Notes: generated by a model not told the origin, from the sequence alone. A stretch of DNA of 64,000 nt from Diplonema japonicum (GCA_964019335.1 OZ025673.1:310001-374000), one strand, 5' to 3'; positions 32,426-43,164 are shown, counted from the stretch's first letter. Made by a program: numbers and translations.

Positions 32426-33096
32426 CAAAAAGACAGACTTCACATTTTTGGATAGCGGTAGTTTAAGGGAAGAAAAGATTCTACATTGTAAAAAAAAGGA
32501 AAAATAGGGGGGGGGGTGTGGGGAAAAATAGTCTCATGAAATTAGGAAATAAAACCTTTTAAAAAGGCAACACAGAAAAATAAAATAAGAAGAAGGGGGG
32601 GGGGGGGGAGAGAATCGAAGGAGGGAAAAGAGAACAAAAATTAAAAGAACAGGGTGCTTGCATGTGTTTTTATGCTTTCCAATGCAACGAACGGACTGCA
32701 ATCTCAAGAAGAAGAAAAAAAAAAGAAAGAAAAGAACTGAGCAGTACTAATAAAGTACAAATAAAGTTGTCTCGATTTTAGTGGTGCCATGCAGTATGTG
32801 ACACAGCGGCCAATAAAGAAAAGGGGAGAAAAAAAAATATGGTTCCCTGATGAGGGGGGGAAAGTGTTCGCAAGTTAACCCACAAAAAGAAAATAACAAA
32901 AAATAGTGGTACATAAGAGGGAAAAAAAAAAAAAAGAGGTTGCTTTTGTTTTTTTATTTTATTTTTCCAACCCCCCCCATTCCTAACACAAGGAAATAGA
33001 AATGGAGAAAACATGATAAAAAAAAATCTTTTTTTTTTTTTGAAAAAAAACTTTGATACTTTTTTTTTTTTTTTTTTTTTTTTTTCCAATCCTCAT

Positions 33097-33747
33097 TCAC
33101 TCCTGACTGCCTTCCTCTTCAGAGACGGCAAAGCTGGTAGTTGATGCGTTCTTGCCCGTCACCTTCTTGCCATGGAGGGTAGCCGCGTACAGAGTTTTCC
33201 TCTGCGTGCCTTCCTGAATTTCATCCGAGCTGTAACCAGCATCCTCAAAGGATGCAGTAGAATTCCTTTTACTGTATGGAGTTGCTACATAGCTCCTCCT
33301 CCTTGTACCAGTAGACCTCCTCCTGTACTGCGTGCCTTCTTGAATTTCATCCGAGCTGTATCCAGCATCTTCAAAGGATGCAGTGGAGTTCCTCTTGCTG
33401 TACGGGGTTGCAACGTAGCCCTTCCTTGCACCGGTAGACCTCCTCCTGTACTGGATGCCGTCGTCAGATTCTTCGGCAGAAGTGACGGTCTCAGTCCTGT
33501 AGCGGGGTGTGGCTTTCCTCACTGACTCATCTAAAGAAGCGGACGAGGCTCCTTTTCTGCAATACGGTGTGGCAACGTATGTTTTCCTCATGCCCTTCAG
33601 GGTTGTGTCGGTCACTAGTGTAGTTGCAACAGACAGCGCCTCGCTGCCCCTTCGCGAGGCAACCCCCTCTGCCTTAGGCACCGGTGTCACAGCGGAGGCA
33701 GACTTAACACGGTTCACTGGCGGCGAAGAAGACTGTGTGCAACCCAT
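33097..33747 (-). CDS. Acylated repeat protein, likely kinase substrate
   Basis: 216 residues. MGCTQSSSP gives Gly2/Cys3 for dual acylation, so a membrane-bound protein is likely. The body is made of tandem repeats: units beginning YVATPY (at about 57, 110, 151 and a shorter YAATLHG unit), of which two, with SKRNSTASFEDAGYSSDEIQ, are nearly identical and about 40 residues long. Each carries RRRSTG or KRNST, basic-residue-directed Ser/Thr sites of the AGC-kinase kind. No catalytic fold. The DNA copies of the repeat are also close, pointing to recent internal duplication. Function unknown; a membrane-associated phospho-scaffold is a guess. Confidence 0.7.
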   Translation of the reverse strand: MGCTQSSSPPVNRVKSASAVTPVPKAEGVASRRGSEALSVATTLVTDTTLKGMRKTYVATPYCRKGASSASLDESVRKATPRYRTETVTSAEESDDGIQYRRRSTGARKGYVATPYSKRNSTASFEDAGYSSDEIQEGTQYRRRSTGTRRRSYVATPYSKRNSTASFEDAGYSSDEIQEGTQRKTLYAATLHGKKVTGKNASTTSFAVSEEEGSQE

Positions 33748-34560
33748 CTTTCTAAGTTTTTTTTTTCCTTTTTTCTTTTTTATTTCTGTAAAAGATTTTT
33801 TTTTTTTTTTTTTTTTTTTTTCTTATTTTTAATACCCGTGGGGCATGGGCTAAAATTATTTAATAAATACTGTAGTAAAAAAAAAGGAGATAAAAAAAAA
33901 AAAAGAAAGAAATAATAGTAAGGAGGAAGGAGTGCAAACAGGTTAAAAAAGAAAAAAGAAAAAAAAAGAAGAAAAGCACAGCCAGAGAGGGGCAAGTTAG
34001 GAAAAACTATGTCAAATGCTTTTAATAAACAGGGGGGGGAAGGGGACACGAGAGTGTTTTGAAAATAAAAACGAGGGGGACGGGAACGAGAAGGAAAACC
34101 TTTGGACTTTTAACAAAGAAAAAAAAAGAAAAGGCAAGAATAGGAGAAATCTTCCTATGTGTTCTTTTTCCATGTCTAAGAATAAAAAACGGGGGGAGGG
34201 GGCAAAGAAAGAAATTTAACCGCAGGGGAGGAGGGGGGGGGGCCTCATTGCGTTCTCTTACGTATTCTAGGAGGGCACCATAAAGAGAAGAAAATTAAGA
34301 AACACTTCCTCTAGGATTCTCCCCCCCCCCCCCCCCCCGGTTCCCACCCTCCTTTTCTTATTCCATTATTTTTTAACACACTTGTTTCTTTTTTTTTAAA
34401 TATTTAATTCGAGTATTTTTCTTTTTTTATTAAAGTTATTTCACATCTAAAAAACACTTACAGAGGCAGGGGGGGGGGGGGGGGGTGTAAAGAGTTTCTT
34501 CTTCTTTTTTTTCATTTTCCTTTCTCATCTTATGCTGAAAATTAAAGTAGACCGTACCCT
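33748..34560. other. Intergenic, nothing supported
   Basis: Homopolymer tracts including C runs (34321-34338) and G runs (34471-34486). No gene or repeat family found. Confidence 0.6.
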
Positions 34561-35922
34561 CTAATCTTGGTCCATGTTCATGCCACCATCGAACAGCATG
34601 TTTGCGGCAAGCTCTTCATTCCGGTCGGCAATGAGATACGCCTGTATATGACATAAAGATTATCCCCCTCCAAGGCATACCTGTGCAGCCTGCTGTTCGG
34701 TGAACCCAAGTTGTTGCAGCCTTGTGATGGCCTGCCTGTCTGCTTCAGTGATGACCACAGCACCAGGGGGCACCTGAGGAGCGCTGCCTGCAGCCTGCTG
34801 GCCCGGGAGGCCGTTGCGAAGGATAGAGAGGAACTCCTGCTGGTTGTCGTTGATGAGTTGGAACAAGTTAGGGTCCTGCTCCCTCAGCGTGCTCATCACC
34901 CTCTCCAGCATACGGGGGTCAGCCGCCACTGCCTGTCTGATCTGCGGGAGCTCGGGTATCTGCGCCAACGCCTGCGCCAGCTGCGACTCCCCACCAGCAG
35001 GCGCTGCTCCGGCCGCGCCTCCTGCAGCCGGGCTTGCTGCAGGTCGTGCTCCGCCACTCACTCCTGTCTGCATCAACTGCCCTAAGCCTGCAAGAAACCT
35101 CTGCAGCGCTTCCGGACTCGGCGGTGCCTGCCCTTCCCTCCCCTGCTGCAGGATCGCCATAATCGCTGCGATCTGTTGCGGCGTCACCTCACCAATGCCC
35201 TGCAAGTGTGCTACAAGACAAACAACATACCGGGACGTTAAGGACGGGGGTCGCTTGCGGTGCTGCTGCCTCAGGTGCGACGGGTTCACCGCTTGCTGCA
35301 GGTGCTGCAGGAGCCTGGGGGGGTGCGACCTCTGTGGTGGGTAAGCTGTGAAGTGCCGACGACATACGTGGGATGTGCCCGCTTAGCAGGAAGTCCACCG
35401 CACGGTCGGGGTTGTTGTAGCCGGCCTGCAGGGCTTGGATCACCTTCTCCTTCGGCCAGTCGCCCATTGCCATGATCATCTCAACCGTCTCGTCAAGTTC
35501 ATTGCCTGTCACAAAGGCGCCTGCTGCAGATGCTGCCGCCTCCGATGCTGCTGCGGCAGGGGCATCGGGGGTGGGGGCGGCGGGAGCGGCGGCTTCTTCT
35601 TTTTTGGGCTCTTCCTCAGCAGGCTTAGACGCCTCGGCTGCGGGAGCAGGCGCAGGAGCAGTGTTCTTCTTACCGACCATCACACATGTCACATTCTCCA
35701 CAATGCCCACGCTGGTGAGGGACGCACTGGCATCCGAGAGGACCTTGCCCTTGTAGACAATGCTGTCTGTGGTTGGGAGGAAGGGTTAAAAAAGAAAATA
35801 CGAGACATACTCACGGAATAGTCTTTCTCCAACTGCTGTTTGAGGTCGGCCACAGTCCCAGACTCCTCAACATTCACCTCAAAGACGCTCTTCCCTGTTA
35901 CTGTCTTCACTAGGACCTTCAT
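34561..35922 (-). CDS. RAD23: Rad23 ubiquitin receptor / DNA-repair factor, 4 exons
   Basis: 415 residues from exons 35811-35922, 35231-35766, 34681-35199 and 34561-34641, joined in phase over introns of 44, 31 and 39 bp. Complete Rad23 order: ubiquitin-like domain (1-75, MKVLVKTVTGKSVFEVNVEE), Ala/Pro-rich linker, UBA1 (ETVEMIMAMGDWPKEKVIQA with GYNNPDRAVDFLL), linker, Rad4/XPC-binding STI1-type helix bundle (IPELPQIRQAVAADPRMLER), linker, and UBA2 split by the last intron (LQQLGFTEQQAAQ joined to AYLIADRNEELAANMLF). Rad23 carries ubiquitinated proteins to the proteasome and stabilises Rad4/XPC in nucleotide-excision repair. The 31-bp intron is very short but is needed to keep the frame. The first-exon donor could be one of two adjacent GTs; GTATGT is chosen because it continues the ubiquitin fold. 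Confidence 0.93.
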
Positions 35923-35978
35923 ATTTCTTTTTTTTTTTCTTTTGGCTTGTTTTCACTATAGTTGATGTTTTCAATGTG

Positions 35979-36007
35979 CTGCGGGGGGGGAAACAACAGG
36001 GGGAAGC
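35979..36007 (-). promoter_or_regulatory. Candidate spliced-leader acceptor for RAD23
   Basis: Minus-strand tract CTTCCCCCTGTTGTTT, then a C run and GCAG, 56 nt upstream of the ATG. The strongest acceptor-like site in the window; inferred, no transcript evidence. Confidence 0.5.
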
Positions 36008-36705
36008 CTTCGCTAAAAGAAAAAGATAAATTAACACAACCACAAACACGCGTTTTCTTTTTTTCTTTTTGAAAAAAAAAACTTTTTAATTTTACTTCGA
36101 ACAACACGTTAGGTTTCCGGATGGGATTCTTTTTTTTTTTTTTTTTTTTGTGTGTTTTTTTTTTCTTCTTGCTAACAGAAGAAATTAACGAAGATTCGTT
36201 TGCAAAAGGAAGAGAGGGGAAAGAAATCGGCTCGAATACGGGTGTGGAATTGGCCGTGTAAAGCAGTAAGAGCAAAAATAAATGAGAGATGGGGAGGAGA
36301 GGAAAAAAAAAAAAAAAAAAAAAGAGAATAAAAGTGGGGCAACAAAACAAAAACCATACTTACATTTCCCTGGGACCAGGAAAATGAAAAGGGTTCCCCA
36401 TTCTCTTTTTTTCCCCTTCTTTTTTTTTTTTTTTTTTTTTCCCTCCCACTTTCACTTGGAGAGAGCAAAAAGATCGAATTACTGTAAAAAACATGGTGGG
36501 GGTATTTTGGCAATGTCGAAAGATTGTGCCTGGGTGACAGTTGCTCGATGGACAGGTGCCGTGAGGTTTGCCTTATTCTTGTCTCTCCGCCTAGCATCAC
36601 CCGGGCACAGACTTTCCTGAAATGACTAAGGAGAGGTGTCATTACGCACCTAGACCCGGCCAAAGGTCTTACAGCCCGTTGGTTTAAAAAAAAATCGACA
36701 TACCA

Positions 36706-36836
36706 TTGCCAAATGAGCCATTATTTAACGGTAACTCTCGTTTGAACCCTACGGGGCCCTCGTGCAAAAAAAAAAAAAATAAAAAAAAAAAGAATTCGGA
36801 AACTCGAGTTAAATTATGACTCATAAATTGTTGGTA
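36706..36836. repeat. Second foldback element, one stem half lost
   Basis: Ends TTGCC...GGTAA with CATTATTTAAC and GTTAAATTATG arms, matching 15629-15750. The centre keeps GGGGCCCTCGTGCAAAA but the opposite half is replaced by an A run, so the perfect hairpin is gone. Confidence 0.65.
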
Positions 36837-36959
36837 ATAAAAACAGCTATTTTTATTACCCCCGCGCCCCCCCTTTTTTTTTTGCTTCCATCTTTGAAAC
36901 ACAAAAAAATTGGGGAATGGGGAAAGGTCAAGAATACATAGACAAAACCTGGCTAAAGT

Positions 36960-38813
36960 CTAGTGAGGTTTGAAGGGGTTTTCACCCGGGGGGTCACTAT
37001 GGATAATCTGGGGGAACGTGTTCTCGGCCGGGGGTTCTGGCACCTTAGCCACCAGCGGGGCTGAAACAGTGTTGGCCTCCATCCTCTCCCTCTCGGCAGG
37101 TGTGAGCCCAAACGCGGGTTGCAGCACAGTTCTATCAAGAGCAGAAACAAGTCCGAGCAATCTGTCCCGAATCCTACCGAATCTAGATTCATCCTCCCCA
37201 CCGGGTTCACTGGACGCGTATATCGCAGAATGCACCCTGGAAAGCTGCAAACGGTTGACCCTAGACACCCCACCACCACCACCACCACCACCAACAGTCC
37301 GTCCCAACGACGCATCGAGTGTACCATACGTGTGACCAAACATTTGACTGACTCTTCGTGCTGACCTGCCTTGTGACCTCCTCATAGTGTCTAGCGGTAC
37401 AGGGGGAAGCCCTGCTGCAGAAGCTCCAAGATCATTATCCGCAATGTTCGGTACAATTACGTTAGTATTATTATTATTACTACTATCAGCACTGTCCGTG
37501 GGGATGCCCAGACACATGAAGAACGGCTTCGACAAGCACCCGCCGATCAACGTGGTCACCATCACTAAAATATAAGTTGTGGTTACCATGCCGTCCTTGT
37601 GCCCCTTGTCTCTGCTTTCAATGGATTGCGACAAGGCAAAGGCGATGACACCGCGGAGCAGCCCTGCATACACGATACCTAGGTATTGCGTGAAGGTAAG
37701 CTTCCGCTCACCCTTTTTCCCGCGGTTCCCGAGCCCGATCAGCGTGAACACAAGAATAACACGGCAGACAAAAAGCGACAGGAACATTCCCGCAGCCAAC
37801 TGGATATCTTGAACGGTACCGTCGACCTCGGTAAAGCTGAAATCATCTCCTATGTAGGACCACATGTAGAATCCGAGAACGGTGAAGATAAGCGCCTCCA
37901 TAGCATAGGAGAAGGTGTTCAAGGAATGGTACGATGTGAACTGTGCAGCAGGGGAGATGTTCAATACGGTGTACTGCGACTGGACAATGCCGCACACAAA
38001 AATGGAGATTATACCGGAACAGTCGACCATTTCCGCAACAAAGTACGAGATGAAGCCGAAGAGGAAGACGAGGATTATCTCTACATCGTGCGGCGGCCTC
38101 GCTCGGTTCCACTTCGCACAGAACGCCGATACAAATCCGGTCGCCACGCCAAGTGCCACCGACAGCACCAGAACTTTTATGAACTCGACTGTGAGATCGC
38201 CCATAAGCCCCCATGTCACAGATTTATCTTCTTCTGGCCCGCCGAATTCAACTAAATCAGCAGCGATGTTGGATACCGCTCTGAAGAGTACAACAGCTAT
38301 GCCATCGTTCGCCATTCCTTCTCCTGCTAGGATGCAATACAGAGTTGGGACTGCTTCCGGATCGAGCAGTGCAACCACCGCCACTGTGTCTGTTGATGCT
38401 ATGACAGCTCCTAAAACAAGACAATCCATATTTGAGAGATCTCTCGCCCACCCCTTCGACACCATTAGCATTGCTGTGTAAGACAGTCCCAGCCATAGTA
38501 GTACGGTGCCGACAAGGCCGATGAGGAGGATGGATCTGAAGTTTGAGAAGAAGGTTTTAACGTCAAGACCGTACCCTGCACAGAAGATGATGATCGGGAG
38601 GACGGCGTGGAAGAAGACCTGGTCCTCGAACTTCAAACCAGTTAGATCCTCGTCAGGGTAGAGAAGGCGCACGACCCCGCCAAAGCTCACCCCCAAGGAT
38701 ATCATCACTGCACTGAAATGCAGCCAGGAAATTCGGAAAGTGTCAAATAACGACGATAAGTATATCGTCGCTGCAAGGAATAGGAACACGTAGAACAATG
38801 CATCCTCACTCAT
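36960..38813 (-). CDS. Na+/H+ exchanger (CPA1/NHE family)
   Basis: 617 residues, no intron. The start MSEDALFYVFLF at 38813 was chosen; the frame upstream is only low-complexity Phe/Pro/Lys. About twelve membrane helices occupy the first 440 residues. Landmarks: FFHAVLPIIIFCAGYGLD (67-84), ASTDTVAVVALLDP (139-152; the STD takes the place of the usual ATDPV), GEGMANDGIAVVLF (164-177, Asn-Asp pair of the ion site), and YAGLLRGVIAFAL (conserved Arg-Gly). The C-terminal 170 residues are hydrophilic with Asn and Gly runs, a regulatory tail. It exchanges Na+ (or K+) for H+ at the plasma membrane or an endomembrane; location cannot be told. Confidence 0.9.
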   Translation of the reverse strand: MSEDALFYVFLFLAATIYLSSLFDTFRISWLHFSAVMISLGVSFGGVVRLLYPDEDLTGLKFEDQVFFHAVLPIIIFCAGYGLDVKTFFSNFRSILLIGLVGTVLLWLGLSYTAMLMVSKGWARDLSNMDCLVLGAVIASTDTVAVVALLDPEAVPTLYCILAGEGMANDGIAVVLFRAVSNIAADLVEFGGPEEDKSVTWGLMGDLTVEFIKVLVLSVALGVATGFVSAFCAKWNRARPPHDVEIILVFLFGFISYFVAEMVDCSGIISIFVCGIVQSQYTVLNISPAAQFTSYHSLNTFSYAMEALIFTVLGFYMWSYIGDDFSFTEVDGTVQDIQLAAGMFLSLFVCRVILVFTLIGLGNRGKKGERKLTFTQYLGIVYAGLLRGVIAFALSQSIESRDKGHKDGMVTTTYILVMVTTLIGGCLSKPFFMCLGIPTDSADSSNNNNTNVIVPNIADNDLGASAAGLPPVPLDTMRRSQGRSARRVSQMFGHTYGTLDASLGRTVGGGGGGGGVSRVNRLQLSRVHSAIYASSEPGGEDESRFGRIRDRLLGLVSALDRTVLQPAFGLTPAERERMEANTVSAPLVAKVPEPPAENTFPQIIHSDPPGENPFKPH

Positions 38814-39415
38814 ATTCTTTTTTTTTTTTTTTGTTGGTCCTTTCCTTTTGGCTTCTCGTGCCGGTAATGAGGGAAAAAAGAAAAGGATAAAAAAAATATA
38901 GAACGACAATGGTGGGGGGGGGAAGGAAAAAAAAAAGGAAATGGGGCAGGGCGTGGTGGTAGGGGAGAAAAATGGGGGTGGGAAAAAAAAAAAGAGGGGG
39001 ACTAAAGGGGAGGGGTGGGACAAAAAAAAACACAAAAAGAAGAAAAAAAACGGGATCTTTAAACCCTTATTCACCAAAGGGGGGGGGTTCATTTTTTTTT
39101 TTCCTTATTGAGAATCAGAAAGGATTTAAAAAAAAAAAAAAGAAAAAAGGGCCCCGACAGAAAAAAAAGAAGAAAAAAAAACCCTGTAAATAAAGAAGAA
39201 AAAAAAAACACTTCAATTTTTCGGAAAAAAAAAAAAAAGAAAAGAAAAAAAAAAACCACCCGTAAAAAAAAAAAAGGAAACCCAAGAAATTGATAAAATA
39301 TGAGAAATAAAAAAAAAGGGGGAACAAAAAAAAAAAAAACAGATAGTCTCCCCCCCTTCAAAACACTATGAGAAGAAGAAGACGGTCGCGTACCACAAAG
39401 CAACAACCTACGTAT
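38814..39415. other. Intergenic, nothing supported
   Basis: Purine-rich and A-run sequence. It includes a pyrimidine tract ending CACGAG upstream of the exchanger gene (about 38858-38900), a possible acceptor. Confidence 0.55.
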
Positions 39416-40213
39416 CTAGTACCTGTACTTGTACATGTTACGACGAGCAGTGTTGTAGATAGGGAGGGTGTAGTAAATGCCCCACGAGGAGAGGACAGGC
39501 TCACGGTCGTAGTAGTAGTGGTTGACGGTGTCGGACACCTGATTTTTTATTTTTATTTTTTGTTTCTCCCCCCCTGTGTTCATACCTGCTGGGTAGTAAG
39601 GTCATCGATCCTGGCGAAAGACTGCTCAAGAGGAGTGAAGGTACCCTTGCTCACAAGCTCCTTCCCGATTGCGGCGTTGGCCTTGGCAGCACCGTCAGCC
39701 TCGAAAAGAAGCCTGTTCTTGAGCAGGTTCTTTCCGACCTCCACCTGGTAGGGCGCCAAACGCATGCAGTATCTCACCCACTCGTTCTGAAGCGCGATCA
39801 AGAAGTGCCAGGACTCCTCCCTGTAGTCACCCAGGTTGTGGGTGAAGTAGAACCCCTGCAGACCAGTGTCGGAGTTGGTGTCGAAGAACGTCCTCACCTC
39901 CTCAAGCGGCTGCTTCCCAGCCTGCGTGCTCTGCCTCTCAATGTTGAACCTGATGTACCAGTTGCTGGTCATGTCGTTCATGAACCTGTCGTAGTTCCCG
40001 AACACCTCGGTGAGCAGCCTCAGGGGCACCACGTCGGCACTGCTGGCGGGGCAGATCTCCCACCCGAGGGCCACGTGGTTGCTGTAAGGCGGCTGCAGGG
40101 TACCGCAGTCCATCCTGGCGGCACCACCAGTGTACCTCTTGGTGGTTTCGGTTTCCGCGGTGTCCTTCATATCGCCGAAGTTCTGTGGGGTTAATATATA
40201 CCATTTCCCCACC

Positions 40214-40247
<34 letters not shown>

Positions 40248-40973
40248 CTTCTCAGCAGCCTCGAGCACGGCGGAGGAAGAGACGTTTCCTGTGGCAACAA
40301 GGGACATGCACTTGGTGTTGTGGAACAATGTGTGGAAGCTGGCGAGATCCTCTACGGTGATGTTCTCCTTAAGGTTGGCACCGGTCCCGAAGGGGCTCAG
40401 GGAAAGACCGCCGTCCGCGTCGAACTTGGTAGATTCGTAGGCCTGGCTGTACAGGTTGTGCATCACCTGGGCGGGGAGGTTGTTCTCGAATTCCTTCAGC
40501 TGGTCGATGACCTCAAGTCTAGCAGCGTCGATGGCAGATTCATCAAGCTTGGGGTTTCTGGTGACATCAGCGAGGAGTTCAATCGCCTTGTTGGCGTCGC
40601 TGCCGAGGCAGTTGATGGTCACGGACTGGTGTTCCCTGCCCTGTTCGAACTTGATGTCGCCACCAAGGGCCTTAACAGCCGATTGGACCTCACTTGCGCT
40701 CTTTGTCTGGGTGCCATGCCACATGGCTCTCTGGAGGAGAGCGCTGCACCCGTTGTTCTTCAGGGTGTCGAACCTTGACCCGGATTTGCTGTGAACCGCG
40801 ATGCTTGCGAAGTCCCCCGCGCCGCCCTCTTGGGTGGCTACCTTGAATTGATTGTTCAGTTTGTTCACCTCCACAGGTGCCTGCCTGTTGAGGAAATTGT
40901 TGACGAACTCACTTCCGGCGGAGAGAATCCTTGGGTTCTTCGCCATCGTGATCGTTGATAGAGACGCCGACAT
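39416..40973 (-). CDS. Complex III core / mitochondrial processing peptidase-like protein, 3 exons
   Basis: 481 residues from exons 40248-40973, 39586-40182 and 39416-39538, in phase over introns of 65 bp (with a run of about 31 T) and 47 bp. M16-peptidase fold: GSRFDTLKNNGCSALLQRAM, then FKVATQ-type strand order, KYTGG-like glycine loop (KRYTGGAARMDCGT), and the family's C-terminal EPVLSSWGIYYTLPIYN with RRNMYKYRY. The zinc motif HxxEH expected in the catalytic beta subunit is absent: the site reads ALLQRAMWHGT. So it is more likely the non-catalytic core subunit of the cytochrome bc1 complex (QCR1/core I) or an alpha-type MPP than an active peptidase. Its presence implies respiring mitochondria. 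Start MSASLSTITMAKNPRI could be a short presequence. Confidence 0.87.
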
Positions 40974-41554
40974 TTTCTTTTCTTTTTTTTTTTCCCCTCC
41001 TCTTTTTTTTTTTTTTTTTTTTGTTGAATTGAAAAAAAAAAAAAAAAAAAAAAAAACTGTAAAATAGATGTTATAAAAAAAAGAAAATACATCAAAAAAG
41101 GGTGGTAAGAGGGGGGGGAGAAACGTGGAATGAAAAGAATAAAAAAAAATAAAGGGGGGTAAAAAAAAAAAAGAGAAGGGAGGGTTTTGAAGGAGGTTAG
41201 CTAGGAAGGAAAAGAAACAAAGCAGGGAAGATGTTAAGGAAAAAAAAAAAAGTTTAGTACAAAGTTGAAGCTTTTCGTTTTCTTTTTTTTTTTCTAAAGG
41301 TTTCTTTTTTTTTTTTTTCAACCTCTATGTTCGAATAAAAATGCCCTGTAGGCATGAGGTCAACCCTCCAGTACCGTCCCTACAAAAATATAAAAAAAGG
41401 GGGGGGATAACTTTTCCCATTGGCATAGCCCCTTTTTTTTTCATTGTAATTTGTTTTATAGCTACACTTTATTAGTTTTCTTTTTCCGTGTAATTTTTAA
41501 AATAATTTCAAAACACTTTTTTTTTTTTTTTTTTTTGTAATCACTGCTCGTTTT
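40974..41554. other. Intergenic, nothing supported
   Basis: A and T runs and purine-rich sequence between the core-protein gene and the first Alba gene. No repeat family seen. Confidence 0.55.
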
Positions 41555-42007
41555 CTACTTCTTCTCCTGTATTTCTTTTTTTTTTTTTTTTTAAATCTGA
41601 ACACACCTCATGTTCCCCAGCACGGGTCTCCCTGTCCTTCTTCTGTGCCTCGTACAGCTTTCCAAACTCAGCGGTCTTTGTGACGGAGATCACAATCTGC
41701 GCGGTCGCATCATTCCTGCCACCCTTGTCGGTCTTGATCTTAGTGATCTTCGCCAGACCGTTACGCTCAAGGCGGTCGGCCACACCAACAGCAGCCTCAA
41801 TGCAGCTCCCAAGGGCATGAATGTGGAGCGTCTCCTGATCAGTCAAGATCTTCTCAGCAAGCGCCACGTAGAAGATAGGCGCCTTGGTACCCTGTGTGTG
41901 TGTTGTGTGTTAGAGACTTTAACAACCACCCCTTGCCACCATACCTGGATGTTCAGCCTGTCCTCCGCACGTTCCACACCACCGTCAGCTTTGTTGGGAG
42001 CGCTCAT
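41555..42007 (-). CDS. Alba-domain nucleic-acid-binding protein, copy 1, 3 exons
   Basis: 119 residues from exons 41945-42007 (21 codons), 41607-41891 (95 codons) and 41555-41566 (a 12-bp microexon coding EKK-stop), introns 53 and 40 bp, all phase 0. One Alba domain: NIQGTKAPIFYVALAEKIL, LHIHALGSCIEAAVGVADRL, ITKIKTDKGGRNDATAQIVI and KTAEFGKLYEAQ. Alba proteins bind RNA and DNA; in kinetoplastids they regulate translation and mRNA stability, a plausible role here. The microexon is supported because skipping it leaves a Lys-rich read-through from an A run. A pyrimidine tract and CAG lie 40 nt upstream of the ATG. Confidence 0.88.
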
Positions 42008-42704
42008 TATATTTTGTGTGTGTGTGTGTGTTGTCTATTGAATTGTGCTGGGAGAAGGGGGGAAGTAACAACAAATATTAATTATATCAATAATAATTAA
42101 AAAAAAAAGGGGGGGGAATGAAACAAGTAGAAAAAAAAAAAGAAAAAAAAAACAAACAAGTAGAACAAAAAAAAAATAAGGAGATCTCCCCTATATTGCA
42201 CTTCACTATTATGCAGTCCAATTTCTTTTTTGTATTTATTTTTGCTATTTCAATCTTTTCCCTTCCCCCCCCCCCCAATTTTTTCTTAAGTGTACCGCTT
42301 GTTTTAAAAAAACTTTTAAAAAAGAATAACAGGGGCGAAGTGGGTGGATAGTGGCTGAAGAAAAGCCGAAAAAAAAAGGAGGTTGGCGTTGTTTTCTTAT
42401 CTAAAAATGTTAGTTTACTATGTAGTGGCTTCTCCCGGGCCCCCACCACTTTTTTTTTTCTACACCAAAATTTATCAAAAAAACTTTTTTTTTTGAACCA
42501 CTGAGCGCAACGGGCTGTTCCGTGTAAAAAAAAACACTTAAGAAAAAAGAAATAAGAGAAAGAGAGCCGAGAGACATGGAGCATCGCAGTAGGGGTAAAA
42601 AAAAAAAACACTTTTTTTTTTTTTCTTTATTTTTTCGTCTCTTTTTGCTCGCTTGCTCTTTATTTATTTTTTCTTTTTCTTTTTTGTCCGAAACACAATC
42701 GTCT
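42008..42704. other. Spacer between the two Alba genes
   Basis: Leader of copy 1 with a GT repeat, then homopolymer-rich DNA. No gene or repeat family found; unlike the genes, the spacer is not duplicated. Confidence 0.55.
42048..42065 (-). promoter_or_regulatory. Candidate spliced-leader acceptor for Alba copy 1
   Basis: Minus-strand tract CTTCCCCCCTTCTCCCAG, 40 nt upstream of the ATG. Alba copy 2 has no comparable tract at the same place. Confidence 0.45.
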
Positions 42705-43164
42705 CTACTTCTTCTCCTGTATTTCTTTTTTTTAAATATTTATTTATCTCCCTGAACGCACACCTCATGTTCCCCAGCACGGGTCTCCCTGTCCTTCTTC
42801 TGTGCCTCGTAAAGCTTCCCAAACTCAGCGGTCTTTGTGATGGAGATCACAATCTGCGCGGTCGCATCATTCCTGCCACCCTTGTCGGTCTTGATCTTAG
42901 TGATCTTCACGAGACCGTTACGCTCAAGGCGGTCGGCCACACCAACAGCAGCCTCAATGCAGCTCCCAAGGGCATGAATGTGGAGCGTCTCCTGATCAGT
43001 CAAGATCTTCTCAGCAAGCGCCACGTAGAAGATAGGCGCCTTGGTACCCTGTGTGTGTGTTGTGTGTTAGAGACTTTAACAACCACCCCTTGCCACCATA
43101 CCTGGATGTTCAGCCTGTCCTCCGCACGTTCCACACCACCGTCAGCTTTGTTGGGAGCGCTCAT
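42705..43164 (-). CDS. Alba-domain nucleic-acid-binding protein, copy 2, 3 exons
   Basis: 119 residues from exons 43102-43164, 42764-43048 and 42705-42716, introns 53 and 47 bp. The protein differs from copy 1 by one clear change (GLVKITKI for GLAKITKI) and the DNA by a handful of mostly silent changes. Intron 1 is essentially identical between copies; intron 2 differs after its first few bases. So the duplicated block runs from about 42757 to 43170 and was copied recently or is kept alike by gene conversion. The upstream leader is different: a long A run (43248-43299) replaces the pyrimidine tract. Confidence 0.88.

Larger units (their letters stand above)
29698..33096. other. Gene-free, homopolymer-rich interval
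   Basis: 3.4 kb with no supported gene. It holds an A run of about 48 nt (31014-31061), a diverged dispersed-repeat copy (30861-30903), the deletion copy of the GGCGGCGCCC family (31991-32023), a GACATTTAAGGGTACC repeat (32387-32425) and a diverged one (32783-32815). Confidence 0.65.
35923..36959. other. Intergenic with a foldback repeat
   Basis: Leader of Rad23, then purine-rich simple sequence. 36480-36665 is a block of normal composition without a supported frame. 36706-36836 is the second copy of the foldback at 15629. Confidence 0.6.
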
